Positions 8,971-18,382 are shown, counted from the first letter of the stretch. The stretch is 51,402 nucleotides of DNA from Lachnospiraceae bacterium (GCA_017482945.1 JAFUMF010000067.1:1-51402), one strand, 5' to 3'. Numbers and translations: made by a program. The notes: generated by a model from the sequence alone, not told the origin.

Positions 8971-9020
8971 GGGAAATGGCTGACTGATGATTAAGAAGGA
9001 AAGAAAGGAAACGAAACAGA

Positions 9021-9959
9021 ATGCCCCACAGGTTGGAACATGAGATCAATCACATCATCGAAAAAATTGAAGAAGACTATGGACGGGGAAGGGATATCGA
9101 CACGATTGAAAATTTCGCACATCCACAGAGGGATTGTATCATCAAAATTCTAAATCAGATCCGGAATATGATCTTTCCCGGGTACTATAACAATGAGAAT
9201 TACCGCACGTACACGGTTAAAAATAAGCTGACCATGCAGCTTGAGGATGTGCTGTATTACCTCAGCAGGCAGATTGCAATTGTCCTGAAATATGTACCGG
9301 AACATGCAGGAAAAGACGAAGAGGCGTTGATTGTAGAAGGAGAAACAGTCTCTCTGAAATTTTTAAACCAGCTGACAAAAATACGGGAACTGATCCAGAC
9401 AGACCTCCAGGCCGCATACGACGGAGATCCTGCGGCATTCAATAAACCGGAAATCATTTTCTCCTACCCGGGACTATATGCGATTATGGTAAACCGGATC
9501 GCCCATGAACTCTATTTGCTTGGAGTGCCTCTCATACCAAGGATCATGACAGAATATGCCCACACAGTGACTGGAATTGACATTCACCCGGGGGCAACGC
9601 TCGGGAAGTATTTCTGCATCGACCATGGCACAGGGATCGTTGTGGGTGAGACAGCAGTGATCGGAGATCATGTGAAGATGTATCAGGGCGTGACTATCGG
9701 GGCTCTATCCACGCGAGGGGGCCAGAAACTGCATGGGAAAAAGAGACATCCGACCATCGAAGATCATGTGACGATTTACGCGGGCGCTTCGATTCTCGGT
9801 GGTGATACCGTGATCGGTCACGATTCTGTGATCGGTGGAAATGCTTTTATAACATCCTCGATCCCCAGTCATACGAAAGTCAGTATAAAAACCCAGGAAC
9901 TAGAATACAAACAAGGAGATCGGGATGCTACAGAAATGGTTCAGAGCCAGGAGTGGTAG
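9021..9959 (+). CDS. cysE: Serine O-acetyltransferase (EpsC-type)
   Basis: The 312-residue protein transfers acetyl from acetyl-CoA to L-serine, giving the CysK substrate. The N-terminal 150 residues are helical; the C-terminal half is a left-handed beta-helix of hexapeptide repeats with the CysE signatures DIHPGA, IDHGTGIVVGETA and GVTIGALS. Length fits the clostridial EpsC subgroup, which is longer than E. coli CysE at the N-terminus. It lies directly after cysK and ends before a strong terminator, closing the block. The start ATG has a purine-rich AAAGGAAACGAA upstream. Confidence 0.93.
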   Translation: MPHRLEHEINHIIEKIEEDYGRGRDIDTIENFAHPQRDCIIKILNQIRNMIFPGYYNNENYRTYTVKNKLTMQLEDVLYYLSRQIAIVLKYVPEHAGKDEEALIVEGETVSLKFLNQLTKIRELIQTDLQAAYDGDPAAFNKPEIIFSYPGLYAIMVNRIAHELYLLGVPLIPRIMTEYAHTVTGIDIHPGATLGKYFCIDHGTGIVVGETAVIGDHVKMYQGVTIGALSTRGGQKLHGKKRHPTIEDHVTIYAGASILGGDTVIGHDSVIGGNAFITSSIPSHTKVSIKTQELEYKQGDRDATEMVQSQEW

Positions 9960-9970
9960 GAAATAAAAAC

Positions 9971-10012
9971 GAGCGTCGGACGGGATTCGCTGATCCTGTC
10001 TGACGCTCATTT
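9971..10012. terminator. Terminator between convergent cysE and the DUF6320 gene
   Basis: GAGCGTCGGACGGGAT pairs with ATCCTGTCTGACGCTC with two mismatches around TCGCTG, followed by ATTTC. An A-rich stretch before the 5' arm could supply the U-tract for the opposite strand. Confidence 0.75.
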
Positions 10013-10064
10013 CAATTGCCGTACATCCTAAGGGCGCTGCCTGTGGCAGGTCCTGCAGGCGTAT

Positions 10065-10736
10065 TTAATTAATGTGAAATCTTCGTTTTAATTCCAGCCT
10101 TGCCCTTCTGTCGCCGATGATCATGGTGCCAAGGAAGATGGACAGGGAAAATGCCATCGGGAGAAAGGCGATGTACTCATTCCTCTCAAGTCCTGCGCTA
10201 TAGAGCACGATCGTTATCAGGCTGCAAAGGATCGTCAGGATCTGCCACATAATATAACTTTGCCAGTTCCTGCGGTTGTATACCATACAGCCAAGGATTA
10301 TGATGTCCATGATGATGATTCCGGCCGGGAGAACATAGTCCACAGACCATCCGCGGTAACCGGTCGCCAGGTCCATGGCAATGGCAGAGAGGACCGCGAT
10401 CAGGGATAAGATGATGACTTTGCTCTTGTAGCCCGATTTTCCGAGAATCGCATAGCGCAGAAGTACATAAATGTACAAAAGGACCAGTCCGGAAATGGCG
10501 CTCCACCAGATCTCGACTTCATCAAAATAGAGCCAGTTGATGAAAAACAGGACTGTCTGTAAAAGAATCGCACAAAACAGGTAGATTCTGCTGAAAAATG
10601 TGAGCTTCTTCATCATAAAACGCACATCTGGGTACATATTTTCCAGTGCGTCTGTCTGTTCTAAAATGGATTGACAGAGTGGGCAGCACTCTGTCTCGTC
10701 CAGAATTTCAATGTTGCAATTTCTGCATTTAGCCAT
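10065..10736 (-). CDS. Zinc-ribbon membrane protein, DUF6320-like
   Basis: The 223-residue protein starts with a zinc ribbon (C4-x2-C7 and C18-x2-C21) and continues with about six hydrophobic segments from residue 48 on, ending in a basic tail (RRARLELKRRF). It resembles the DUF6320 family of Clostridia, for which no activity is known to me. ATG 10736 is preferred over 10748 because GGGG sits a few bases before it. It overlaps the end of the upstream acyltransferase gene by 8 bases, so translation of the two is coupled and they probably work together at the membrane. Confidence 0.75.
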   Translation of the reverse strand: MAKCRNCNIEILDETECCPLCQSILEQTDALENMYPDVRFMMKKLTFFSRIYLFCAILLQTVLFFINWLYFDEVEIWWSAISGLVLLYIYVLLRYAILGKSGYKSKVIILSLIAVLSAIAMDLATGYRGWSVDYVLPAGIIIMDIIILGCMVYNRRNWQSYIMWQILTILCSLITIVLYSAGLERNEYIAFLPMAFSLSIFLGTMIIGDRRARLELKRRFHIN

Positions 10737-12069
10737 AATGAACCCCATTACTTTCTATTTCGATATGGAGACCGTCCTGGGCCAGTCGGCGGAAGAAACC
10801 GCGCTGGACAGACGGATCCACTAAATCATAGCTGAAGCTGAAGACCAGAGTGCCATTATAGGTACAAACGGTTCCCTTGATGTGCTGGCCCTTGGAGATC
10901 GCCAGGAATGCGTGGAACTGTTCGATGTATTGTTTATATGGCTCAGCGATTTCAATGACACCTACGTTTGTGATTGTCGTGGTGTTTGCCAGAGCCGACT
11001 GGGTATACACATGGCGCATGGCCAGGTTTTTCAGTGGCAGCGGCACGATTTTTAGGTACCAGCGTTTCTGGTTGGACACGTTGTAGGAGAAAATCTGCTC
11101 CAGATGTTCGCTGTTTAGCTGACTGCGGAGACTTTCCTGAACGATTTTCAGCAGCTCCTCAAAGGTATAGCTGTCGTTGACCGGATGGAATTCCGCAGAA
11201 ATCATGGCAAAAAAGTTTTTGGTCGTATTTGAGTTGAAATATGGTCGTAAATTGACCGGAACAGCCACACGGATCGGCTGCTTGGACGGCATGCCGTGGA
11301 GATATTCTGTGTAAATACTCCAAATATAGGACGAAACCAGATACTCGTTGATGCTGACGCCGTACTGTTTGCACACAGCTTTCAGTTCATGGAGCTTGAT
11401 ATAGCCGTGCATGACGCCGAATTCGCCGTTGTGGAAATGTTCGCCTTTGATCAGATACGCTTTTTGAGTCTTATATCGCTTCGGAGAAGTCCTTTTGTAG
11501 TTCTTCATGAAACTGTCTTCGCGGTTTAAGGTCGTACCACTGCTTAAGGAATCGCCGGTCAGCGCGATCAGTTCCGGGTGGCGGAGACGAAGATACTGGT
11601 AGGTCAGTTCTCTGATGAAGTTGAAACCGCCCATGCCGTCTGTAAGGACATGGAATACCTCCAGATTGATGCGGTATTTATAGTAACTGACGCGGAACAG
11701 GTAGCTGTTATTTTTATTGGGACGGATATAGCGGCACGGGAATTTCTTCTCTTCCTCGACTCTTGGGGCCGGTTTTCCGTTCTCTTCAAAATAGTACCAG
11801 AAAACACCATGTCTCAGGCGCAGATTAAAGCCGTCAAATCTTGGCAGCACAATATCCAGAGCCTGCTGAAGAAGCTCCGGGTCGACCAGTTCTGTAAGTG
11901 TCACGCTGATACGGTATGTATTGCTCATGCGTTCGCCGGCAATGACCGGGAACAGGTGGGCGGTGTTGTCCAGTTTGTCCCAGCGGATGTCTTTTTGAAC
12001 TTTTTTATGAAAAATGGAATGTCTGGTCTCGGCGACCTGCTCGTCTGATGGGAATGTTTTTCTTCTCAT
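10729..12069 (-). CDS. Condensation/alcohol acetyltransferase-like protein with HxxxDG motif
   Basis: About 446 residues with the two-lobe chloramphenicol-acetyltransferase-like architecture. The catalytic HxxxDG motif is HVLTDG at about residues 140-145, and a second-lobe segment near residue 280 (PVNLRPYF) fits acyl- or alcohol acetyltransferases and NRPS condensation domains. No carrier-protein domain is present, so a free acyl-CoA or lipid acceptor is more likely than peptide synthesis. ATG 12069 has AAGGAA 4 bases before it and is preferred over 12084 and 12096. It is first in a two-gene unit with the zinc-ribbon membrane protein and has a palindrome-bearing promoter. The acceptor substrate is unknown. 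Confidence 0.75.
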   Translation of the reverse strand: MRRKTFPSDEQVAETRHSIFHKKVQKDIRWDKLDNTAHLFPVIAGERMSNTYRISVTLTELVDPELLQQALDIVLPRFDGFNLRLRHGVFWYYFEENGKPAPRVEEEKKFPCRYIRPNKNNSYLFRVSYYKYRINLEVFHVLTDGMGGFNFIRELTYQYLRLRHPELIALTGDSLSSGTTLNREDSFMKNYKRTSPKRYKTQKAYLIKGEHFHNGEFGVMHGYIKLHELKAVCKQYGVSINEYLVSSYIWSIYTEYLHGMPSKQPIRVAVPVNLRPYFNSNTTKNFFAMISAEFHPVNDSYTFEELLKIVQESLRSQLNSEHLEQIFSYNVSNQKRWYLKIVPLPLKNLAMRHVYTQSALANTTTITNVGVIEIAEPYKQYIEQFHAFLAISKGQHIKGTVCTYNGTLVFSFSYDLVDPSVQRGFFRRLAQDGLHIEIESNGVHYG

Positions 12070-12104
12070 TCGGTTCCTTTCCATGGTTGATAGCAATATG
12101 TTTC

Positions 12105-12134
12105 ATTATAACATAGAACCTATGGTTCTGACAA
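12105..12134 (-). promoter_or_regulatory. Promoter of the acyltransferase/DUF6320 unit
   Basis: On the minus strand TTGTCA (12134-12129), an 18-base spacer and a perfect TATAAT (12110-12105) precede the start by about 35 bases. Confidence 0.7.
12115..12129. promoter_or_regulatory. Palindromic operator inside the promoter spacer
   Basis: AGAACC-TAT-GGTTCT is an exact inverted repeat occupying most of the space between the -35 and -10 boxes. A protein bound there would block RNA polymerase, so a repressor site is the simplest reading. Confidence 0.55.
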
Positions 12135-12245
12135 ATGGCGTGTGGCAGGAGTTTGGACTTTTTTCTTGCAATAATCTTCCATCAATAGTATCTTTGATAT
12201 GATAGAATAGAAAGAAATATGGAAAAAACCGATGGGGGATTACAT

Positions 12246-13814
12246 ATGATCAGTCACAGTATTTTTAATGATGTTTTAGGGCCAGTGATGGCGGGGCCGT
12301 CCAGTTCACATTCGGCCGGATGTGCTCGGATCGGAAAAATGACGCGGGGTCTGTGGGGAAGAGAAATAAAAAAGGCCGTTGTTGTGTATGATTCGCAGGG
12401 GTCCTATCCCAGCACCTGCGTGGGTCAGGGATCCAATTTTGGATTTACCGGAGGACTTCTTGGATTTCCAAACGATGAGCCCAGGATGAAGGATTCTATT
12501 CGGATCGCGAAGGAAATGGGCGTGGAGATCTCGTTTGCGGAGGAGAAATTAAGCGCCAGACATCCCAATGAGGCTAGGATCGACGTCTATGGGGAAAGTG
12601 GAGAGGTGGAACTTTCGGTTCTGACACTTTCTGTCGGTGGCGGCATGTTCCAGATCGTGGAAATGGACGGATTTCCGGTGTATATGGATGGAAGCAGGGA
12701 GCAGCTTTATGTGTGCGGTGACGCAGAATATGCGGAGGCAATCGAGAAGAAGCTTAAGGAAGCTGCGAACTGTGTGACTAGAATGGAGAGAGACGAAGCA
12801 GCGGATGGATCCATTCTTTTTTGCGCTGACGAGTTTTTCGGGAGAGATGTGGCCGAGACCGCCAAAGAATTGGTAATCATGCCGGGCGTGCGGTATGTCC
12901 GTAAGGCGGAGGTCGTGCTGCCCATTGAAATGAAGAAGGAAAATCAGGCAGTTTTTTCCACGGCTGCAAAGGCACTGGAATACGCGAAAGAGTGTGGAAG
13001 TTCCATGTGGGAGCTGGCAATTGATTATGAATGTTCCATTGGAAAGGCATCAAGAGAAGAAGTCTGGGCGCAGGCGGAGCATACGCTGGATGTGATGAAA
13101 CGGGCTGCAACGCCGCCGGATCCGGAAACAACGGAGCGGTTTGGATTTCTTCCATACCAGTGCACCAATATGACAGAGCAGAAAAAGACGGTAAAAACGG
13201 TCAATACCGGTTATCTTGACAAAGCGATGTTCTATGCGGTGGCAGTGATGGAAAACAGCTGTGCTCACAATATCGTAACTGCATCTCCGACGGCCGGATC
13301 CAGCGGTGTTGTCCCGGCGGCAGTGCTGGCCGTGGGCGAGGAAATGGGATGCACGAGGGAGGAAATCGTGAAGGGACTTCTGGCAGCAGGTCTTGCAGGC
13401 GCCTTTATTGCGAATCAGGCTACGTTTGGCGCGGAAGTTGCCGGATGCCAGGCTGAAAACGGTGCGGCCAGTGCCATGGCGGCAGCCGGTGTGGTGGAGC
13501 TGCTTGGCGGAACGGCCGACCAGGGAATGAAAGCTGCATCCCTTGCCCTCCAAAACATGCTGGGGCTGGTCTGTGACCCGGTGGGCGGATTGACAGAAAT
13601 CCCCTGCATCAGCCGGAATGTGGCGGCCATGTCAAATGCAGTCATGTCTGCCAACATGGTCATGCTGGGCTTTGACCCGGTGATTCCTTATGATGAGACG
13701 ATCCTTTGCATGTACGAGGTGGGAAAAATGCTCCCAAGTGAGCTCCGCTGTACCTGCGAGGGTGGACTTTGTGCAACGAAAACAGGAACATGTATCGCTT
13801 CGAAGCTGCGATAG
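12246..13814 (+). CDS. sdaA: L-serine dehydratase, iron-sulfur type, single chain
   Basis: The 522-residue protein converts L-serine to pyruvate and ammonia with a 4Fe-4S cluster. The N-terminal beta domain carries GPSSSHSAG; the C-terminal alpha domain carries SPTAGSSGVVPA and the cysteine-rich end CEGGLCATKTGTC with two cluster cysteines. Many Clostridia have separate alpha and beta subunits, so a fused chain, somewhat longer than E. coli SdaA, is notable but not rare. ATG 12246 follows GGGGGATTACAT and is preferred over the upstream in-frame ATG 12219. It is convergent with the next gene, only 26 bases away, with no terminator between. In this window it competes with the acetyltransferase for serine. 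Confidence 0.93.
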   Translation: MISHSIFNDVLGPVMAGPSSSHSAGCARIGKMTRGLWGREIKKAVVVYDSQGSYPSTCVGQGSNFGFTGGLLGFPNDEPRMKDSIRIAKEMGVEISFAEEKLSARHPNEARIDVYGESGEVELSVLTLSVGGGMFQIVEMDGFPVYMDGSREQLYVCGDAEYAEAIEKKLKEAANCVTRMERDEAADGSILFCADEFFGRDVAETAKELVIMPGVRYVRKAEVVLPIEMKKENQAVFSTAAKALEYAKECGSSMWELAIDYECSIGKASREEVWAQAEHTLDVMKRAATPPDPETTERFGFLPYQCTNMTEQKKTVKTVNTGYLDKAMFYAVAVMENSCAHNIVTASPTAGSSGVVPAAVLAVGEEMGCTREEIVKGLLAAGLAGAFIANQATFGAEVAGCQAENGAASAMAAAGVVELLGGTADQGMKAASLALQNMLGLVCDPVGGLTEIPCISRNVAAMSNAVMSANMVMLGFDPVIPYDETILCMYEVGKMLPSELRCTCEGGLCATKTGTCIASKLR

Positions 13815-13840
13815 AATGGGATGGAACGATGGTGCCCAAT

Positions 13841-14326
13841 CTACGATTCCAGAGTTTCAGGGAGAAGCAGATAGCGGTGCTCTTCGTACTCGATGAATCG
13901 GATCAGATCGGCATAATCCACGAGGACCGTCTTGGTATTGTCGTTTGGATGGAATTGCAGTTTTCCGTCTACCAGTGCCTCATCAATGATCAAAGTGACA
14001 ACGTTGTTCTTGTCATGGATGATTCCAAATGGAGAAACACTTCCCGGAGTCAGTCCAAGCACAGCGAGAAGCTCTTCTGCGTGGGCAAAGACCAGGCGTG
14101 ACACGCCGGCGAGTTTTGCCAGTGCTTTGGTGTCGGCCCGTTTGTCCTGTTCTAAGAGTACCAAAAAGAACTGTTCCCGGCGCCGGTCGGTCAACAAGAG
14201 ATTTTTGCAGCCGATGCCGCCGAGATCCTTGTCCACCAATTTGGACTCCTCGATGGTGAAAACTGCCGGATGTTCGATCTGTTTATAGGAAATATTCAAT
14301 GTCTCAAAGATATCATAAATGCTCAT
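13841..14326 (-). CDS. YbaK/ProX-type aminoacyl-tRNA deacylase (prolyl-tRNA editing, PrdX/ProXp-ala-like)
   Basis: The 161-residue single-domain protein has the YbaK/aaRS-editing fold with the signatures CKNLLLTD (about 41-48) and TPGSVSPFG (about 92-100). Free-standing members remove alanine mischarged on tRNA-Pro in the cytoplasm, correcting errors of prolyl-tRNA synthetase. Length matches the PrdX group. The ATG at 14326 has GAGG about 7 bases upstream. It faces sdaA tail to tail. A Cys-tRNA deacylase role is less likely given these motifs but cannot be excluded. Confidence 0.88.
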   Translation of the reverse strand: MSIYDIFETLNISYKQIEHPAVFTIEESKLVDKDLGGIGCKNLLLTDRRREQFFLVLLEQDKRADTKALAKLAGVSRLVFAHAEELLAVLGLTPGSVSPFGIIHDKNNVVTLIIDEALVDGKLQFHPNDNTKTVLVDYADLIRFIEYEEHRYLLLPETLES

Positions 14327-14453
14327 AAATCGCCTCGTGCTTTCTGAAGTCTGGCCAGATGCTGCCTGGCGAAATTATAGCATGGGAAAATTAAGAAGTC
14401 CAGATGCATGGCAGAAGATGAGGCAATCAAGACCTGTACCTGCCTTATAACAA

Positions 14454-14482
14454 TTGCTTTTTGTACCATTTCTAGGTATAAT
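14454..14482 (+). promoter_or_regulatory. Promoter of the first MATE exporter
   Basis: TTGCTT, a 17-base spacer and a perfect TATAAT (14477-14482) lie 33 bases before ATG 14516. Confidence 0.7.
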
Positions 14483-14515
14483 AAATTGATGATGTATTTT
14501 TGAGCGAGGTTTCAT

Positions 14516-15913
14516 ATGCAAAAGAAAACATTAAGCAATACGGACACAAATATGTTCATGATTATCATGAGTCTGGCATGGCCGACGATGGTGGAACAAC
14601 TGATGCAGACTGCGGTCCAGTACATCGATACTGCCATGGTAGGTGCCCTCGGTACCCAGGCGACGGCGGCGGTCGGTGCGACCACGACGGTGAACTGGCT
14701 GATCAACAGTTCCATCTCCGCCCTCAGCATCGGTTTCCTTGCATTTATCGCGAAAGCGTTGGGCGCAGGAAACAAGGAAGCGGCAAAACGAGCGGTAGCC
14801 CAGGCGGTTCTGACCGTTTTGGTGGTGGGCTCTGTGTGCACCGTGGCGACGCTCTCTTTAAGCGGCGTGATCCCGGCCTGGATGCAGGTAAAAGAGGGGA
14901 TCCGCGAAACAGCATCCAAGTATTTCTTCATATTATATACACCGATGTTATTCCGAACCGCGACGATCATCTTTGGAACGGTCCTGCGTGCGGCGGGTGA
15001 TACGAAAACGCCAATGAAGATCGGTGTGATTGTCAACGTGATCAACGTGGTCTTGAACTTCCTGCTGATTTATCCGACGAGACCGATGTTTGGCGGCAGT
15101 TTCCTGATGCCGGGCGCAGGTCTCGGTGTCATCGGTGCGGCAGTGGCCAGTGCGATCGCATTTGCAATCGGCGGAATCCTGATCACCATCGTACTCTGGA
15201 AACATCCGAATATTTCTCCGAAGGGGCAGAAGCTGGCTCCGGACATGCAGATTTTAAAGCCATGTCTTCGAGTGGCATTCCCGAACATGCTCCAGAGATT
15301 CGGAACATCCCTCGGTTATGTGGCCTTCGCGTCCATGATCAACTCCCTCGGCGAGGTAGCCACAGCGGCGCATACCATCGCAAATACCGTCGAATCCGCT
15401 TTTTACATCCCGGGCTACGGAATGCAGACGGCGGCGGCCACATTGGCGGGCAACGCCTACGGTGCCGAGGATGAAAAACGTCTGAAAAAACTGGCATCTA
15501 TGTTTATTCCGATTGAGATTGGCCTGATGATTCTCTCCGGCGGCGCGCTGTTTCTTGCTGCGCCGACACTGGTCCAGATTTTCTCCTCCAGTGAAGAGGT
15601 CATTACCCTCGGATCCACCGTCCTGCGAATGGTGGCGCTTTCCGAACCGTTCTATGGTTTTTCTATCATCATCGAAGGCATGATGCAGGGCGTTGGAAAG
15701 ACAAAAGAGCCGTTCCTGTTCAATATTATTGGCATGTGGATGATCCGAATTGTCGGCACCTTTATCTGTACCCAGATTTTCGGATTTGGTCTGGTGGCGG
15801 CTTGGGCGTGCATGATCGCCCATAATATGTTCTTGTTTGTGATGTTCCTGATTTGCTATGTCAAAGGTGTCTGGAACCCACTGCATAACAAGGCAGGATC
15901 GAGCGCAGTCTGA
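14516..15913 (+). CDS. MATE family efflux transporter
   Basis: The 465-residue protein has twelve hydrophobic segments in two similar halves. MATE-typical features include the opening MSLAWPTMVEQLMQT with a conserved proline in helix 1, and AAGDTKTPM in the first half matched by MQGVGKTKEPF in the second. Such proteins export cationic compounds, metabolites or drugs in exchange for sodium or protons; the substrate is not predictable. An M20 peptidase starts 56 bases downstream on the same strand with no terminator, so they may be co-expressed. It is not a close duplicate of the second MATE gene at 32343. Confidence 0.92.
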   Translation: MQKKTLSNTDTNMFMIIMSLAWPTMVEQLMQTAVQYIDTAMVGALGTQATAAVGATTTVNWLINSSISALSIGFLAFIAKALGAGNKEAAKRAVAQAVLTVLVVGSVCTVATLSLSGVIPAWMQVKEGIRETASKYFFILYTPMLFRTATIIFGTVLRAAGDTKTPMKIGVIVNVINVVLNFLLIYPTRPMFGGSFLMPGAGLGVIGAAVASAIAFAIGGILITIVLWKHPNISPKGQKLAPDMQILKPCLRVAFPNMLQRFGTSLGYVAFASMINSLGEVATAAHTIANTVESAFYIPGYGMQTAAATLAGNAYGAEDEKRLKKLASMFIPIEIGLMILSGGALFLAAPTLVQIFSSSEEVITLGSTVLRMVALSEPFYGFSIIIEGMMQGVGKTKEPFLFNIIGMWMIRIVGTFICTQIFGFGLVAAWACMIAHNMFLFVMFLICYVKGVWNPLHNKAGSSAV

Positions 15914-15969
15914 TCGTGAAGAAACGTTTGATAAAATTCGTGAATATAAAATAGACAGGAGGCAGTCTT

Positions 15970-17424
15970 ATGGGAAAGAAAGCGAAATGGATCGCAGCCG
16001 GCATCGGCGCCGGTGTTGCGGCTCTCGGAGCAGTGCTGGTAGCACGGGCCGCAAAATTTACTCCAAAAGAGAACTTGAAGCCATCCGGAGACAAGGTGGA
16101 ACTGGATGAGGAAAAAATTGTAAAAGATATGCAGGAGCTGATCCGCTGTAAGACCATCTCCTACACCGATCCGGACCTGATCGACGAGACGGAGTTTGAA
16201 AAATTCCGCAATCTACTTCCGGAAGTGTACCCGAACGTACATGAGACCTGTACCCGCCAGTTCATCGGAAAGAACGGCATTCTCTACCACTGGAAAGGCA
16301 AACAGGAGGGTGATCCGGTTGTCCTGATGTCCCATTATGACGTGGTTCCGGTGGAAGAAGATCAGTGGGATAAGCCGGCATTCGAGGCGATTTTAGAAAA
16401 CGGCGAGATCTGGGGCCGCGGTACTCTCGATACGAAAGGCACACTCTGCGGTGTCATGGAGGCGGCTGAGAAGCTAATTGGAGAAGGATTTACCCCGAAT
16501 CATGATATTTATCTTGCATTCTGCGGAGATGAAGAGGTCAATGGTTCTTCCTGTCCGGCAATGGTTCAGTGGTTCGAGGACCAGGGGATCCACATCGCCA
16601 TGGTCGTTGACGAGGGCGGTGCAGTTGTAGAGAATGTATTCCCGGGAGTGAAAGGGGAATGCGCACTGATCGGAACCGCAGAAAAAGGTCTGGTAAACGT
16701 GGAGTTTAAAGCAAAGAGCAACGGCGGCCACGCTTCCACACCTCCGGTCCACACCATCGTGGGCGAGTTGTCCCAGGCAGTGGTGAATGTGGAGAAGCAT
16801 CCGTTCTCGCGTCATCTGACAAAACCGGTGAAAGAAATGTTAGACACGCTGGGACGTCATTCCAGCTTCGGATACAAAATTTTATTTGCTAACATGTGGC
16901 TCTTTGAAGGCCTCTTTGACCAGGTCTGCAAGATGTCCGGCGGTGAGCTGAACGCCATGATCAGAACGACATGCGCCATGACGAAGATGGAAGGCAGCAA
17001 GGCATACAATGTGATTCCGCCGACCGCGTCCGTGGGCATGAACCTGCGTCTCATCGGCGGTGATACGGTAGAATCTGCGAAAGCATATCTGGAAAAAGTG
17101 GTGAACAATCCGAATATCGAAGTTTCCGTTATGAATGGAACCAATCCGTCCCCGGATTCCGATACATCCTGCAAAGAGTGGAACATGCTCTGCCAGGCAG
17201 TTGCGGATACATGGGAAGGTGCGCTGATCTCACCATATTTGATGATGGCCTGCAGCGATTCCAGACATTACTCCAGAATCACGGACCGCGTATACAAATT
17301 CTCGGCCATGAAGATGTCCAAAGAAGAACGCGGCATGATCCATGGAAACAACGAGCGCGTTCCGGTGGCAACATTGGTAAGATGCGTGGAGTTCTATGTG
17401 AGACTGATGACAAGCGGAATTTAA
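15970..17424 (+). CDS. M20 family zinc peptidase with N-terminal membrane anchor
   Basis: The 484-residue protein begins with a basic end and one hydrophobic segment (about residues 5-27), then an M20 catalytic domain. Metal-site signatures are LMSHYDVVP, WGRGTLDTKG and FCGDEEVNG, where His, Asp and the Glu pair would bind two zinc ions and act as base. A dimerisation domain is inserted around 235-350. The family includes dipeptidases and Gly-Xaa carboxypeptidases, and the sequence does not decide between them. AGGAGG stands 8 bases before the ATG. It lies between two transporters, which fits peptide or peptide-like substrate use. Confidence 0.88.
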   Translation: MGKKAKWIAAGIGAGVAALGAVLVARAAKFTPKENLKPSGDKVELDEEKIVKDMQELIRCKTISYTDPDLIDETEFEKFRNLLPEVYPNVHETCTRQFIGKNGILYHWKGKQEGDPVVLMSHYDVVPVEEDQWDKPAFEAILENGEIWGRGTLDTKGTLCGVMEAAEKLIGEGFTPNHDIYLAFCGDEEVNGSSCPAMVQWFEDQGIHIAMVVDEGGAVVENVFPGVKGECALIGTAEKGLVNVEFKAKSNGGHASTPPVHTIVGELSQAVVNVEKHPFSRHLTKPVKEMLDTLGRHSSFGYKILFANMWLFEGLFDQVCKMSGGELNAMIRTTCAMTKMEGSKAYNVIPPTASVGMNLRLIGGDTVESAKAYLEKVVNNPNIEVSVMNGTNPSPDSDTSCKEWNMLCQAVADTWEGALISPYLMMACSDSRHYSRITDRVYKFSAMKMSKEERGMIHGNNERVPVATLVRCVEFYVRLMTSGI

Positions 17425-17459
17425 AGATATAAGAAATACAATAGAAATACAAAAGTTTT

Positions 17460-17487
17460 GAGCGGGGCCGGAGGGCTGGCCTCGCTC
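17460..17487 (+). other. GC-rich stem-loop before the EamA gene
   Basis: GAGCG(G)GGCC pairs with GGCC(T)CGCTC around an 8-base loop, with one mismatch. No T-run follows. It sits just before the ribosome site of the next gene, so it could be a weak terminator or modulate translation. Confidence 0.5.
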
Positions 17488-17503
17488 GTTGAGGGAGAAG
17501 AGT

Positions 17504-18343
17504 ATGTTTGCACTATTTATGCGAATCGCCAGCAGTACGGCAATTACGCTGATCATGCGATTCAGTGACAAAAGGACATCCAACAACATGGCAATGTTCA
17601 TGGCCAACTATGCGGTCTGTTCCTTGCTTTCCTATTATTATATGGGCGGAGTTCCGATCTTTGCCAGTGAGCCGGGGATCGGATTTACTCTGGGAATCGG
17701 CGCGATCAGCGGTATCTGGTATCTCGTAGGTTTCTTATTCATGCAGTGGAACATGAGGGAAAACGGAGTTGTGCTGAGCAGCACCTTTAACCGCCTGGGT
17801 GTTCTTGTGCCGACGATCATGGCTATGGTAGTATTTAAAGAGTCTCCGAAAATGGTGCAGATCATCGGTATTCTGATCGCACTGGTGGCGATTGTCATGA
17901 TGCAGTTTGAAAAGGACAGCGTAGATGCCGGCGGAAAGAAAATCTGGCTTGTGGTCATGCTGTTATCCAGCGGCTTCTGCGATTCCCTGACCAATATCTA
18001 TGACAAAGTGGGTAATCCGGTCCTGAAAGATAACTATCTGTTATATACATTTTTTGTAGCATTGATCTGTGCGACCATTCTGACTATCAAAGAAAAGAAT
18101 AAGATCAGCAAATGGGACCTGTTCTACGGCTTCATCATTGGTGTACCGAACTATTTCTCTTCGAAATTCATGTTCGACGCGCTGAAAACCGTTCCGGCAG
18201 TCATTGCATATCCGGTATCCAGTGTTGGTACGATTCTTGCGATCAGTGTGGGAAGCGTGATCCTGTTCAAAGAAAAGGTAAGCAACCAGAAGAAATTTGC
18301 ACTGGTGCTGGTAATGGCAGCGATGGCATTGCTGAATTTGTAA
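17504..18343 (+). CDS. EamA/DMT superfamily transporter
   Basis: The 279-residue protein has about ten hydrophobic segments arranged as two five-helix halves, each ending with the pattern of EamA proteins (FKESPKMVQIIGI in the first, FKEKVSNQKKFALVL in the second). Members export or import small metabolites such as amino acids and nucleobases. ATG 17504 follows GAGGGAGAAG and is preferred over TTG 17489. It follows the M20 peptidase gene in the same direction and ends before a strong hairpin. The substrate is unknown. Confidence 0.85.
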   Translation: MFALFMRIASSTAITLIMRFSDKRTSNNMAMFMANYAVCSLLSYYYMGGVPIFASEPGIGFTLGIGAISGIWYLVGFLFMQWNMRENGVVLSSTFNRLGVLVPTIMAMVVFKESPKMVQIIGILIALVAIVMMQFEKDSVDAGGKKIWLVVMLLSSGFCDSLTNIYDKVGNPVLKDNYLLYTFFVALICATILTIKEKNKISKWDLFYGFIIGVPNYFSSKFMFDALKTVPAVIAYPVSSVGTILAISVGSVILFKEKVSNQKKFALVLVMAAMALLNL

Positions 18344-18382
18344 GAGGATTCTAAGATAAATAATAAATATAGGTAGAAATAG

